Of a stretch of 64,000 nt of DNA, positions 53,754-62,905 are shown one piece after another (position 1 is the stretch's first letter; every line of letters starts with the position of its first letter). A program made the translations under genes and the position numbers. This DNA is from Ureibacillus manganicus DSM 26584. GTDB lineage: Bacteria > Bacillota > Bacilli > Bacillales_A > Planococcaceae. A model generated the notes under the pieces. The model ran no database searches and was not told the origin of the DNA. It saw only the letters and a list, made by a program, of their open reading frames with translations. Location of the stretch: assembly GCF_000772945.1 (NCBI RefSeq), contig NZ_JPVN01000002.1, positions 124,001 to 188,000 of the forward strand, written 5' to 3'.

Positions 53754-55145
53754 CTATGAGGATTTTGATAAAATATTGTTCCCCATCCATCTTAATCCTT
53801 TAGGATAGTGGTTCTTCATGCAGTTTCCAGCTAGTTTCCCCCAGCCGATTGAATGCCCATCAACTTCAATTAAATACCAACCTTTTTCACCAGATGCTTG
53901 TATCGTTTCACCTCTCAAGTAAGAGATAATCTCCTCAGAACCTACAGACAGGTTCCAACTTTTTTTAGCGTCGGCACTTTTTAGTGATACTGCAAGGGCG
54001 TGGGATGGCTCAAAGCGATTTTTTTTGCAAGTACCCAAATGCCAGCCTGGGCGAACGACTTTCAGCTTTTCCAATGACAACATTTCATCAGGTAAAAGAT
54101 AGAGCTGGTCGTTAAAGGAAACGAACTTGCCTGTTGGAACGATATTTAATGATTGCATTGCAAATTCTTTATAATGCTTTAAAATGATCGAATCAACTTT
54201 TGCTTGAGGTTGCTTCAAACAAGGCGTAATGTCACCTTCTAGCTTTTTTAAAACAGCGATAAAATGCCCCTCACCTTTCATTTTATGTGGCCATAATCTG
54301 ATTGACTTTTCTATATCATCTGCCGAATTCGTTACCCACTCTTTTCTACCATGGCTGAAATCTTTATAAGTTTGTACTTCTTCAATTTCAAAATATGGAT
54401 GCTGCTCTAGGAAACTACTAATTGTGCCTTCGTTTTCTTCAGGTGAAAACGTACATGTAGAATATACTAGGCGTCCGCCAGGTTTTAGCATCGCCGCAGC
54501 CGATTTCAATATATTCACTTGACGCACATGGCAAATTTCTACATTACCTAAACTCCAATGTTCTCTTGCTTCCTCATCCTTTCGGAACATGCCTTCACCC
54601 GAACACGGAGCATCGACCAATATTCGGTCAAAAAAGCTTGGAAATCTTTCGGCTAGACGGTCTGGCGTTTCATTTGTCACGACTGCATTTTTTATGCCCA
54701 TTCGCTCCACATTTTGCGATAAGATCTTTGCCCGCGCAGGTTGAATTTCATTAGACAACAAAAAACCTTCGCCATTCATCTTTGAAGCAAGATGAGTCGT
54801 TTTTCCACCAGGTGCCGCGCATAAATCTAGCACCTTCTCACCGGGTTTTGGATCCACAAATTCTCCTACCACCATCGCACTTGGTTCCTGAATATAATAC
54901 AATCCCGCCTCATGAAAGGGATGCTTTCCAGGTCGGTCCTTTCCATGAAAAAAGAATCCTGTTTCAACCCAAGGTATTTGTTCTAAGCAAAATGGACTCT
55001 TTTGCAAAAAATCGTCCGTTTCGATTTTCAAATTATTTACACGTAGTGCCTGACTTTTTTCTTCACCAAAACTACGAATAAATACATCATATTCTTCGTG
55101 TAGTAGTTGTTTCATTTTCGTTAAAAATTGTTCTGGAAGATTCAA
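53754..55145 (-). CDS. RsmF/NOP2-type rRNA cytosine-C5 methyltransferase
   Basis: 463-aa SAM-dependent RNA m5C methyltransferase. The SAM site is VLDLCAAPGGKTTHLASKM; VDAPCSGEGMFRKDEEA and YSTCTFSPEENEG carry the two catalytic cysteines. The N-terminal PUA-like/RsmF domain and a C-terminal SH3-like part (IISYLRGETIQA) give the length of the YebU/RsmF group, longer than RsmB. Target presumably a 16S rRNA cytosine; this is inference. RBS AAGAGGTG precedes the ATG. Confidence 0.88.
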   Translation of the reverse strand: MNLPEQFLTKMKQLLHEEYDVFIRSFGEEKSQALRVNNLKIETDDFLQKSPFCLEQIPWVETGFFFHGKDRPGKHPFHEAGLYYIQEPSAMVVGEFVDPKPGEKVLDLCAAPGGKTTHLASKMNGEGFLLSNEIQPARAKILSQNVERMGIKNAVVTNETPDRLAERFPSFFDRILVDAPCSGEGMFRKDEEAREHWSLGNVEICHVRQVNILKSAAAMLKPGGRLVYSTCTFSPEENEGTISSFLEQHPYFEIEEVQTYKDFSHGRKEWVTNSADDIEKSIRLWPHKMKGEGHFIAVLKKLEGDITPCLKQPQAKVDSIILKHYKEFAMQSLNIVPTGKFVSFNDQLYLLPDEMLSLEKLKVVRPGWHLGTCKKNRFEPSHALAVSLKSADAKKSWNLSVGSEEIISYLRGETIQASGEKGWYLIEVDGHSIGWGKLAGNCMKNHYPKGLRWMGNNILSKSS

Positions 55146-55230
55146 GTTGGTTCACCTCTTAAAAATATAAATAGTTTCTAACTAATTAACATAAAAATCC
55201 TTTTTCATAGAATAATAGTTTTTTTTTATG

Positions 55231-55267
55231 AAAAAAAGACTTTTTAGCAACCCGCTAAAAAGTCTTT
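55231..55267 (-). terminator. Terminator of mtnU
   Basis: AAAGACTTTTTAGC pairs with GCTAAAAAGTCTTT; on the minus strand it is followed by TTTTTC and more T. It lies 185 bp after the mtnU stop, so the 3' UTR is long. Confidence 0.82.
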
Positions 55268-55328
55268 ATGTTTAAAAAATTCGATACAAAATTTGTCCCA
55301 TACTTTTTAGATACTAAAAGTCCCAACG

Positions 55329-55395
55329 ACTGGATATCATATACGACTTAATCAAAATTATGCGCAAACCGCACATAATTCCAGTTATGTCGTAT
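55329..55395. other. Structured, possibly pseudoknotted segment after mtnU
   Basis: ATACGAC (55341-55347) pairs with GTCGTAT (55389-55395). AATTATG (55356-55362) pairs with CATAATT (55374-55380). ACTGGA (55329-55334) pairs with TCCAGT (55380-55385), which crosses the first pair. It is located between the mtnU stop and its terminator. No known family was recognised. Confidence 0.55.
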
Positions 55396-55450
55396 CTCAT
55401 TTCCTCTAATGGAAGAAATGCCGTATTTTAATACACTGATAAAATTTTAT

Positions 55451-56242
55451 TTATTCTTTTACCACACGTGCATACAAACTAGGTCTACGATCATCGTAAA
55501 CTGGTATTCTTGTACGCACTTCATCTACTTTTGAGAAATCTACATCTATAATAGCAAGTTCTTCATCCTCAGCACCTGTCCACAATACTTCACCCCAAGG
55601 TTCAATGATCATAGATTGACCATTGAAGTTTTCAGGCCTTTTTGAAATTCGATTGACTGCGACGATATAGCATTGATTTTCGATGGCACGAGCTTGCAAT
55701 AATGTTTTCCAATGGTCAATTCGTGGTGTTGGCCATTGGGCAGAAACGAATAATACTTTCGCACCCGCTAATGCATGTGCACGTAGCCATTCTGGGAATC
55801 GAATATCATAACAAATTACAGCGCCAGCTTCGAGATCATCAAATGCAAAGCGGTTCATTTGATCTCCAGCTTCTAAATATTTTTCTTCATCCATTAATCT
55901 AAATAAATGAACTTTGCTATATTCGCTTAATAGTTCGCCTTCTTTACCCACTATATACATTGTGTTATAGTATTTTCCTTCACGTTCTATAGCGACTGAA
56001 CCGCCCACGATATGTATACTGAGTTCATTTGCTAGTTTTTGAAGAAACACTTTCGTGCGTTCTCCTTCTTTATCTGCTAAATCAGGTAGTTTTTCTAAAG
56101 CGAACCCTGTGTTCCACAATTCAGGTAGAACAACGATATCAGCACCTTTACTTGCTGCTTCACGAATGAAATGCTCCGCTCGTTCGTAGTTTTCATCTAC
56201 TTTTCCATATCTCACATTTAACTGAACACACCCAATTTTCAA
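55451..56242 (-). CDS. mtnU: Carbon-nitrogen hydrolase, probable omega-amidase of methionine salvage
   Basis: 263-aa nitrilase-superfamily amidase. The Glu-Lys-Cys triad is in IVVLPELWNTGF, EYSKVHLFRLM and GAVICYDIRFPEWLRA. The protein resembles B. subtilis MtnU (YkrU), which hydrolyses 2-oxo-4-methylthiobutyramide made by the MtnE transaminase. The mtnE-like gene lies divergently 172 bp away. No S-box or other riboswitch is seen in the shared gap. Confidence 0.9.
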   Translation of the reverse strand: MKIGCVQLNVRYGKVDENYERAEHFIREAASKGADIVVLPELWNTGFALEKLPDLADKEGERTKVFLQKLANELSIHIVGGSVAIEREGKYYNTMYIVGKEGELLSEYSKVHLFRLMDEEKYLEAGDQMNRFAFDDLEAGAVICYDIRFPEWLRAHALAGAKVLFVSAQWPTPRIDHWKTLLQARAIENQCYIVAVNRISKRPENFNGQSMIIEPWGEVLWTGAEDEELAIIDVDFSKVDEVRTRIPVYDDRRPSLYARVVKE

Positions 56243-56420
56243 AACATCATCTCCCCTGTATTTCTATTAAAAAGTTAAAAAGATTGCTATACTAATTTTA
56301 ATTATATTCTGAATAGTATGCAAAAGAGACGATTAAAAAGTTATTTAGCAGGATCCTTTTAATCCTAGAATTAGCCATATTTATTTAAACCAACTATTCT
56401 TATAGAAAAGAGGTATGTAT

Positions 56421-57602
56421 ATGGAAATATCAAAAAAACTTCAAAACCTTCCAACTCAATTTTTTGCTTCTCTAGTACAAAAGGTAAATGCTGCGATTGC
56501 CCAAGGTCGTGATGTTATCAATTTAGGTCAAGGAAATCCAGACCAACCCACACCTGAGTATATTGTAAAAGCCCTCCAAACAGCAGTAACTGATCCTAAA
56601 ACACATAGATACTCACCTTTCAGAGGATTACCAGAGTTAAAAAATGCAATTTCACACTTTTATCAACGTGAATATGGTGTTGCTATTGACCCAGAGACAG
56701 AAGTAGCAGTAATGGGTGGAGCAAAAATTGGTTTAGTCGAACTACCAATGGCGATTCTGAACCCTGGAGATTATGTGTTACTACCCGATCCAGGATACCC
56801 TGATTATTTGTCAGGTATCGTTTTAGGGGATGTACATTTTGATACAATGCCTTTGCTTAGCGAAAACTCATTTTTACCTGACTACAATGCTCTTTCCAAT
56901 GAAGTTAAGACTAGAGCAAAATTGATGTACTTAAATTACCCAAACAATCCAACAGGCGCTACAGCAAACTTAGATTTTTTCAACGAAACTGTGGATTTTG
57001 CTAAGAAAAACAATATCGCAGTCGTGCATGATTTTGCTTATGGTGCATTTGGCTTCGATAATGAAAAACCTGTTAGTTTCTTGAAAGCTAAAGGGGCAAA
57101 AGAAATTGGCGTTGAACTTTATACACTTTCAAAAACTTACAATATGGCTGGATGGCGAATTGGCTTTGCAGTTGGTAATGCAACAATTATTGAAGCCATT
57201 AATTTGATTCAAGATCATTTATTCGTAAGTCAGTTCTCTGCTATTCAACTAGCAGCGACTGAAGCTTTAAAAGGAGATCAGCAATGTGTTGAAGAACAAG
57301 GTGCTATTTACGAAAGCCGCCGTAATGCATTGATTGATGAAGCTCATCGTATTGGTTGGGATGTGACTGCTCCAAAAGGCTCCTTTTTCGCATGGTTGAA
57401 AGTTCCTGAAGGTTTTACAAGTGAGGAATTTGCAGACTTACTCTTGCATAAAGCTGATGTAGCCGTAGCAGCTGGAAATGGATTTGGAGAATACGGTGAA
57501 GGTTATATTCGAGTTGGTTTATTAGTTAGTGAAGACCGATTAAGAGAAGCAATTCAACGTGTGGAGAAGCTTGGGATTTTTAAAGAACCGGTGAAAATTT
57601 AA
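56421..57602 (+). CDS. mtnE: PLP aminotransferase MtnE-like (methionine salvage)
   Basis: 393-aa class I aminotransferase. The PLP Lys is in YTLSKTYNMAGWRIGFAVG; NYPNNPTGATANLDFF and DFAYGAFGFDNEKPVSF are typical. The N-terminus MEISKKLQNLPTQFFASLVQKV and GQGNPDQPTPEYIV match B. subtilis MtnE closely. Start: ATG 56421 is 7 nt from AAAGAGG; the ATG at 56415 is only 1 nt away. The reaction is transamination of 2-oxo-4-methylthiobutyrate to methionine with glutamine, inferred from MtnE. Confidence 0.9.
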   Translation: MEISKKLQNLPTQFFASLVQKVNAAIAQGRDVINLGQGNPDQPTPEYIVKALQTAVTDPKTHRYSPFRGLPELKNAISHFYQREYGVAIDPETEVAVMGGAKIGLVELPMAILNPGDYVLLPDPGYPDYLSGIVLGDVHFDTMPLLSENSFLPDYNALSNEVKTRAKLMYLNYPNNPTGATANLDFFNETVDFAKKNNIAVVHDFAYGAFGFDNEKPVSFLKAKGAKEIGVELYTLSKTYNMAGWRIGFAVGNATIIEAINLIQDHLFVSQFSAIQLAATEALKGDQQCVEEQGAIYESRRNALIDEAHRIGWDVTAPKGSFFAWLKVPEGFTSEEFADLLLHKADVAVAAGNGFGEYGEGYIRVGLLVSEDRLREAIQRVEKLGIFKEPVKI

Positions 57603-57615
57603 TTTCTAGCGGAAT

Positions 57616-57690
57616 TGTCCGATAAACTTCAAAAAATGTCCGATAAATCACCGAAACTGTCCGATAAAACTAAGGATCTGTCCGATAAAT
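57616..57690. repeat. Four tandem copies of a 21-bp unit after mtnE
   Basis: TGTCCGATAAA begins at 57616, 57637, 57658 and 57679, an exact 21-bp period; the other 10 bases vary. It starts 13 bp after the mtnE stop. Confidence 0.9.
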
Positions 57691-57815
57691 AAAAATTCGC
57701 AGCAATAAATCAAAGAGAATTTATCCCAATTAATATTTCTAAAATTCTAAACCTGTAAGTGTATGTAACTTTTCTCCATTGAACATCTTTAAATAAGAAA
57801 GGATGTGACGAAATA

Positions 57816-57971
57816 ATGGAGGAATTGAAATTTGCGGAATTGGATGTAGAACAATTAGAAAGAATTAATATGTTACAAGAAGAACTAGGCGTGGTCTTAA
57901 TTGCTTACGATAAGCGAATGAGTACTTTGCCAGACGAAGAATTAGCTAATCATGATGATCAATTATCATAA
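57816..57971 (+). CDS. Small acidic protein of unknown function
   Basis: 51-aa protein beginning MEELKFAELDVEQLERINMLQ and ending in EELANHDDQLS. Helical, acidic, no Cys, no membrane segment. AAAGGATG stands about 11 nt before the ATG. A terminator follows. I do not recognise a named family; coding status rests on start signal, composition and its tight terminator. Confidence 0.72.
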   Translation: MEELKFAELDVEQLERINMLQEELGVVLIAYDKRMSTLPDEELANHDDQLS

Positions 57972-57976
57972 GTACA

Positions 57977-58020
57977 AAAAAGCTTGAGAAGTAGGTGATT
58001 CCAACTTCTCAAGCTTTCAT
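57977..58020. terminator. Bidirectional terminator between the 51-aa gene and the ATPase gene
   Basis: AGCTTGAGAAGT (57981-57992) pairs with ACTTCTCAAGCT (58004-58015); the minus strand is followed by TTTTTTG. Confidence 0.88.
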
Positions 58021-58023
58021 TCA

Positions 58024-59091
58024 TTACGGAAATAATTTAGTTATACGCTCATTCCACTTTTCCTCAACAATACTACTATCCATTAACTGTCTTAACTCTC
58101 TTTCCGCTTCAGCATAAAGATTAACAAAAGCTACAGCATCATACATCGCTGAGCGGTATTTAGAGACAATCACCTTAATGTTTTCTTCCTCTAGTTCCGT
58201 TGGATGACAATGTTGTGCTATATCAAAGATTTGATCTCCACTTCGAGCTGGGTCTGGGAAGTATACATGTGGTTCAGTACTATCAAATATACAGAAATTC
58301 AATTCCGGAATAATGACCATATCGATGGAAGTGGCGTCAAGACCGCACCATACCTTTTGAACGTCATACCCTCGGTTCAATGCTTCTCCTGCTAATCTTT
58401 TCATCATGGAAGACTTTCCTGTTCCTGGATAGCCTTTAATGAAGAAGCGATTTTCTACGTTTTGTGTAATGCTTTGAAGAGTATCCCTAGCTCCAGCTGG
58501 TGTTAATGTTCCTAAAAGGCGATGGGTTTCATTTCCCCTTTTATTTAACTGGTTTTTACCAAATAGATTTTGAATAAGCTGTTCAATTTGCTGATTTAAA
58601 CCAGACCAGTCCATATGTCTTCTCGTTTCAATTTCCCAATCATCATGTATTTTTATCGCTCTTGCGAGTGCATGGAAGCATTTATCATGCCATTTTTCCT
58701 TATCCTTTGTTAGCTGAATAATTTTCTCGCTATGAGCCTTTAATTTTTCATCATCGATACATTCATATAATGAGATTACTTTGTCACGACTTCCATAAAA
58801 TTGTGGTTCAAATGATGGGCTTGTTGCTTGAAGAAATAAAATATTGTGAGGTTCTTTAACAAAAAGAGCTTCAAAAGTATTTTCAAACAAAGGATCATGG
58901 AAATACTCAATATCAACGTTTTGGCTATAATAATGCTTTCCAAGGTTTTGAAGTACTTCTGAAAGTTTAAACCCTTGGGCTCCTTTTAGAAAATATACGA
59001 TTTTTGCTTCGCTCATAACGTCTTTATATACATTTTTCATGCCTTGCCCAGTTAACGCTTTTCCAAAGAAATGTAAGATCGTGCTGTTCAA
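58024..59091 (-). CDS. P-loop ATPase, PRK06851-like
   Basis: 355-aa nucleotide-binding protein. Walker A is FFIKGYPGTGKSSMMKRLA (around residue 220); an upstream part holds LFLQATSPSFEPQFYGSRDK, and FCIFDSTEPHVYFPDPA is a characteristic downstream motif. A second, degenerate N-terminal P-loop-like half is suggested by the symmetric organisation of this family (YFLKGAQGFKLSEVLQNL). Function unknown. Monocistronic; AGGATG in front of the ATG is weak. Confidence 0.82.
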   Translation of the reverse strand: MNSTILHFFGKALTGQGMKNVYKDVMSEAKIVYFLKGAQGFKLSEVLQNLGKHYYSQNVDIEYFHDPLFENTFEALFVKEPHNILFLQATSPSFEPQFYGSRDKVISLYECIDDEKLKAHSEKIIQLTKDKEKWHDKCFHALARAIKIHDDWEIETRRHMDWSGLNQQIEQLIQNLFGKNQLNKRGNETHRLLGTLTPAGARDTLQSITQNVENRFFIKGYPGTGKSSMMKRLAGEALNRGYDVQKVWCGLDATSIDMVIIPELNFCIFDSTEPHVYFPDPARSGDQIFDIAQHCHPTELEEENIKVIVSKYRSAMYDAVAFVNLYAEAERELRQLMDSSIVEEKWNERITKLFP

Positions 59092-59210
59092 GATGTCATC
59101 CTTCCTAGAGTTTCTTACCTTATTTTTATGTGAACAAATGAAAAAAAGTGCCTAGGACAAATTAATTGCCATAAACACTTCTCCATTTTTATTTGGAGAT
59201 TTAAAATCTC

Positions 59211-59705
59211 TTAAACTACTTTCTGTAAATGGCGCACTAATTGGCCATAATGCCCCTCTACATGTTGAATGATTAATTGGTCAATTATAAATGATAGTGG
59301 TTTTCCGTCAAAATTCACATTATAGCTCGGAGCCGTCTTTTCTAAATCCTCAACGGACACTTTCGATAATGTTTTTTCAAATCTTTGAGCAAGCTGTTTT
59401 AGTTTAGCGATGACTTCATCCTTCTTAAGGTTTGCTACGACCCCTTCATCAACAGCAGCTAATCGACGAACATGCTCGTGATTGCGCCCCCATCTTGTAC
59501 CTGGAACAATAAGTAACCCTTCCAAATCAGTTAACCAAAAATCAACTGCTTCAAGTACGTGTGAAACAATTTGCATACCAGACCATTCTTCTGCAGAAGG
59601 TTTAACATATAGGGTAAGTTCCTCTGTTTCTTCTAATACCTTTACAATATCTTCAATACTTTTATGAAAGCGGACCACTCGTTCACTAATTACTTTTGTT
59701 AACAC
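59211..59705 (-). CDS. DinB-like family protein
   Basis: 164-aa four-helix-bundle protein of the DinB/YfiT superfamily. Metal-binding His positions are suggested by MQIVSHVLEAVDFWL and QHVEGHYGQLVRHLQ. Members are often thiol-dependent transferases, some using bacillithiol, but the substrate here is not known. GGAGGGG precedes the ATG. 46 bp downstream of the kbl end on the same strand. Confidence 0.85.
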   Translation of the reverse strand: MLTKVISERVVRFHKSIEDIVKVLEETEELTLYVKPSAEEWSGMQIVSHVLEAVDFWLTDLEGLLIVPGTRWGRNHEHVRRLAAVDEGVVANLKKDEVIAKLKQLAQRFEKTLSKVSVEDLEKTAPSYNVNFDGKPLSFIIDQLIIQHVEGHYGQLVRHLQKVV

Positions 59706-59751
59706 ATAAACCCCTCCTCTTGATTAAAGCCTGTATATCCTTATGATTATC

Positions 59752-60942
59752 TTAAATTACACCTAATTCCTTACCTATCTTTTCATATATCGCAATGCAA
59801 GAGTCTAACATTTCTTTTGTATGGGCTGCAGTTGGCATATTACGAATGCGGCCAGTTCCTTTTGGTACTGTTGGGAACACAATTGATTTTGCATATACAC
59901 CTTCTTCTATAAGTCTTTTTGAAAATTGTTGAGTTAATTTTTCATCCCCTATGATACATGGTGTAATAGGAGTCTCTGAATTACCAATGTTGAACCCAAG
60001 ATCTTTAAGACCAGCTTTTAAGTAATCGCCATTTGCCCAAAGCTTCTCAACAAGTTCTGAAGAATTTGCGATTAGTTCGATAGCTGCTGATGTTGCGGCA
60101 ACATCAGCAGGAGTTAAAGCAGTTGAAAATAAGAATGGTCGTGAGCGTACCTTTAGCCAATCGATTAAATTTCTTTTCCCTGCAACATAACCGCCCACAA
60201 CACCTACTGCTTTTGACAATGTACCAATTTGGAAATCCACTTCACTTTCAAGACTAAAATGTTTTACAGTTCCTTTACCCTTCCCTGTCACTCCAGAACC
60301 ATGAGCATCATCTACATAAGTGATTAGATCAAATTGTTTAGCAATCTCAATGATTTCAGGAAGTTTGGCGATATCCCCATCCATTGAAAATACACCATCT
60401 GTAATAACCATAACTTTTTTATATTGTCCTGAATTTACTGCATCCTCTGCTTTTCTTTTCAAGTCGTCCATATCTGAATGATTGTAGGCAATAATTTTAG
60501 CCTTTGACAATCGGCATCCGTCAATAATCGAAGCATGGTTCAACTGATCTGACAAAATGGCATCATGTTTGTCCATAACCGCTGAAATTGCAGCCATATT
60601 ACAGTTAAATCCTGACTGATAGGAAATGGCTGCTTCCGTTCCTTTAAATTCAGCAAGTTTTCTTTCAAGCTCTACATGCAAATCTAGCGTTCCATTGATC
60701 GTACGTACTGCTCCTGCCCCAACTCCATATTCATGAACTGCATCGACAGCTACTCTCTTAAGCTTTTCATTTGTTGCTAATCCTAAATAATTATTAGAAG
60801 ATAAGTTAATTAATTCTTTCCCTTTTATTTGAATGATTGTCCCATTCGCACCTTCGACAACATCTATTTCGTTATACAACCCCTGATCACGTAAAGCTTG
60901 CAAGTTTTCTTCTAAAAACCTATCTAAAATTTTCTCCAACAT
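59752..60942 (-). CDS. kbl: Glycine C-acetyltransferase (2-amino-3-ketobutyrate CoA ligase)
   Basis: 396-aa PLP-dependent alpha-oxoamine synthase that cleaves 2-amino-3-oxobutyrate with CoA to glycine and acetyl-CoA. [19 protein letters not shown] and the PLP Lys in [18 protein letters not shown] are plain; [19 protein letters not shown] is the N-terminal marker. In B. subtilis kbl directly accompanies tdh; here the Tdh-like gene is elsewhere in the window. GGAGGGG before the ATG. Confidence 0.93.
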   Translation of the reverse strand: MLEKILDRFLEENLQALRDQGLYNEIDVVEGANGTIIQIKGKELINLSSNNYLGLATNEKLKRVAVDAVHEYGVGAGAVRTINGTLDLHVELERKLAEFKGTEAAISYQSGFNCNMAAISAVMDKHDAILSDQLNHASIIDGCRLSKAKIIAYNHSDMDDLKRKAEDAVNSGQYKKVMVITDGVFSMDGDIAKLPEIIEIAKQFDLITYVDDAHGSGVTGKGKGTVKHFSLESEVDFQIGTLSKAVGVVGGYVAGKRNLIDWLKVRSRPFLFSTALTPADVAATSAAIELIANSSELVEKLWANGDYLKAGLKDLGFNIGNSETPITPCIIGDEKLTQQFSKRLIEEGVYAKSIVFPTVPKGTGRIRNMPTAAHTKEMLDSCIAIYEKIGKELGVI

Positions 60943-60976
60943 AACCCCTCCTCATATAATGCGTGTACCTTAGTAC

Positions 60977-62062
60977 TTAATTTAAAAATGATTCAAGTGT
61001 GTTTTTATCCATTGGACCGACGATTTTTTGATAGATTTGCCCCTTCTCATCTATAATATATGTGGTCGGTATCGAGAAAATTTCATATGCATCGCCATAC
61101 TCTCCATTTACATCTAGTGGAATGGTGAATGTTAACCCGTTGTCGCCTACAAACTTCTCTACGGCTTCAACACCATTGTCCCTACTAGTTAAATTCACCG
61201 CAATTACCTCAATTTCATCCCCATGTTCTTCGTAGAATTTCTGCATATGTGGCATTTCTGCTTTACACGGCGGACACCAAGTAGCCCAAAAATTTAATAT
61301 TACTTTTTTGCCACGGTAATCTGATAATCTAACTGTTTCCCCAGAGATTGTCTGCAACTCAAAATCAGTTGCCTCTCCTATTACAATAGTTTTCTTGTCC
61401 TTCTCAAAATTTAATGCAACAGAGGCGGCTAATATGACAATGAACACCCAAGATAAAATATTTTTTAGAAGGTGTCGTTCTTTCAATACAATTAATAACA
61501 AAGCAATCGTACTTATACTAATGAACAGCCATCCTTCTAATGCAAAAAGTTTTTGATTATAAGCTAAAAAGATAGAATTTAATAGAATTAAAATAAAAAG
61601 CTTGGTTGAATTTTCCTTATTATTATTTCTAATTGCAACGTAAACATAAGCTATTATAATAACGGCTCCAGCAACCCATTCACTTGTAAGAAGGAATTCA
61701 CTCCCTTGGAATAATAGATAAAACTCTAAAAACGAATAGAGCCAGCCGTACCAATCTAAAATTTTCGACTGTATTTTAGTTCTATAAATTAGAATCATTG
61801 AAACTACTATTACTGCTAAAATATGTCCCCATACACCACCACTAAAATAAAGAGCAGATATTGGATTTTTAATAAACATCGGCCACTCAATGAGGATATA
61901 GCTTAGTTTCCACACAATTATGTAATAAAACAACGCATCTTGAAAAAAAGACTCCGATTTTTTATAAAATAATTTCTCCGCTAACATAAATAAAACAAGT
62001 GCTAATAGGAATGCAGCCCATTCAGTTTTAACAGAAATATTACCAACCTCAATATACGACAA
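60977..62062 (-). CDS. Membrane protein fused to a C-terminal TlpA-like thioredoxin domain
   Basis: 361-aa protein. Residues 1-215 contain about seven hydrophobic helices; the segment NPISALYFSGGVWGHILAVI resembles the core of prolipoprotein diacylglyceryl transferase (Lgt). Residues ~225-361 are a redoxin domain: DFELQTISGETVRLSDYRGK, FWATWCPPCKAEMPHM (CPPC active site) and IFSIPTTYIIDEKGQIYQK (cis-Pro). The thioredoxin domain should face outside. The fusion, and the Lgt likeness, are read by eye. Confidence 0.85.
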   Translation of the reverse strand: MSYIEVGNISVKTEWAAFLLALVLFMLAEKLFYKKSESFFQDALFYYIIVWKLSYILIEWPMFIKNPISALYFSGGVWGHILAVIVVSMILIYRTKIQSKILDWYGWLYSFLEFYLLFQGSEFLLTSEWVAGAVIIIAYVYVAIRNNNKENSTKLFILILLNSIFLAYNQKLFALEGWLFISISTIALLLIVLKERHLLKNILSWVFIVILAASVALNFEKDKKTIVIGEATDFELQTISGETVRLSDYRGKKVILNFWATWCPPCKAEMPHMQKFYEEHGDEIEVIAVNLTSRDNGVEAVEKFVGDNGLTFTIPLDVNGEYGDAYEIFSIPTTYIIDEKGQIYQKIVGPMDKNTLESFLN

Positions 62063-62138
62063 TTGTTTTCGCCTCCTTTAACTGACACCAACCTAAGTTG
62101 TTCCCAATTATACTTTAAATATTTTTTTGAAAATAATA

Positions 62139-62175
62139 AAAAAACTCGTAAAAGACTACGAATCTTTTACGAGAA
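62139..62175 (-). terminator. Terminator of the YczE-type gene
   Basis: CTCGTAAAAGA pairs with TCTTTTACGAG; on the minus strand it is followed by TTTTTTTATT. Confidence 0.88.
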
Positions 62176-62185
62176 TGAAAAGTGA

Positions 62186-62821
62186 TTAAAAAAATGGTTT
62201 CATTTCTTCCACATCACCAATTGCTTTTAGTAGCATTTTGCGGCAATATGGTAGTGAAAATTGTATAACATATCCTGAAAATACTGCGATAATAACTGTC
62301 CCTACCCCTAGTGGACCACCTAAAATCCAACCTATAAGGGCAACAGCTAACTCAACACTCATCCTAGCTACCCTGATTGAACCGCCAAATCTTTCGACAA
62401 TCCACATCATAAGTGAATCTCTCGGTCCAGCCCCTAAGTTCGGCGCAATGTACATTGCACATCCAAATCCTAAAACGAGTAATCCTAATAAATAATAAAT
62501 GATTGATGTTGTCAATGAAGTGGATGCTGGCAAAATCCAATAAAATAAGTCTATAAAAAATCCACATACTACCATATTAATCCAAGTTCCAATTTTCGGG
62601 AATTGACGTTTCATTATTGAAGTAAATCCTATTACAAGTAGACCTGTAATAATATTCCACGTGCCGATTGTTAATCCAAAGTTTTCAAATAGCGCAATAT
62701 GAAGAACATCCCAAGCACTCGTTCCTAATTCTGCACCTTTGATCACCATTGAAACCCCTAATGATAAAATGACGATTCCTACAAAAAAGAACGCCCATCG
62801 CCACGAATATACTTTTCTCAT
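62186..62821 (-). CDS. YczE/YyaS/YitT-type membrane protein
   Basis: 211-aa protein with five to six hydrophobic helices. Motifs KGAELGTSAWDVLHIALFENFGL and GAGPRDSLMMWIVERFGGSIRVARM mark the YczE/YyaS family. In B. subtilis YczE is linked to post-translational control of surfactin/polyketide systems, but no such partner is seen here. Function unknown. Confidence 0.88.
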   Translation of the reverse strand: MRKVYSWRWAFFFVGIVILSLGVSMVIKGAELGTSAWDVLHIALFENFGLTIGTWNIITGLLVIGFTSIMKRQFPKIGTWINMVVCGFFIDLFYWILPASTSLTTSIIYYLLGLLVLGFGCAMYIAPNLGAGPRDSLMMWIVERFGGSIRVARMSVELAVALIGWILGGPLGVGTVIIAVFSGYVIQFSLPYCRKMLLKAIGDVEEMKPFF

Positions 62822-62905
62822 TCCCTCTCATTTGCCTTCTTTCTATATATCTACCTATATGTAATCCTATGAATACTATTTTAATTAATGGTAATTGACT
62901 AGCTA

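Noticed and set aside
56243-56420. Looked for SAM (S-box) riboswitch between mtnU and mtnE
   Set aside because: No conserved S-box core wording; only AT-rich sequence.
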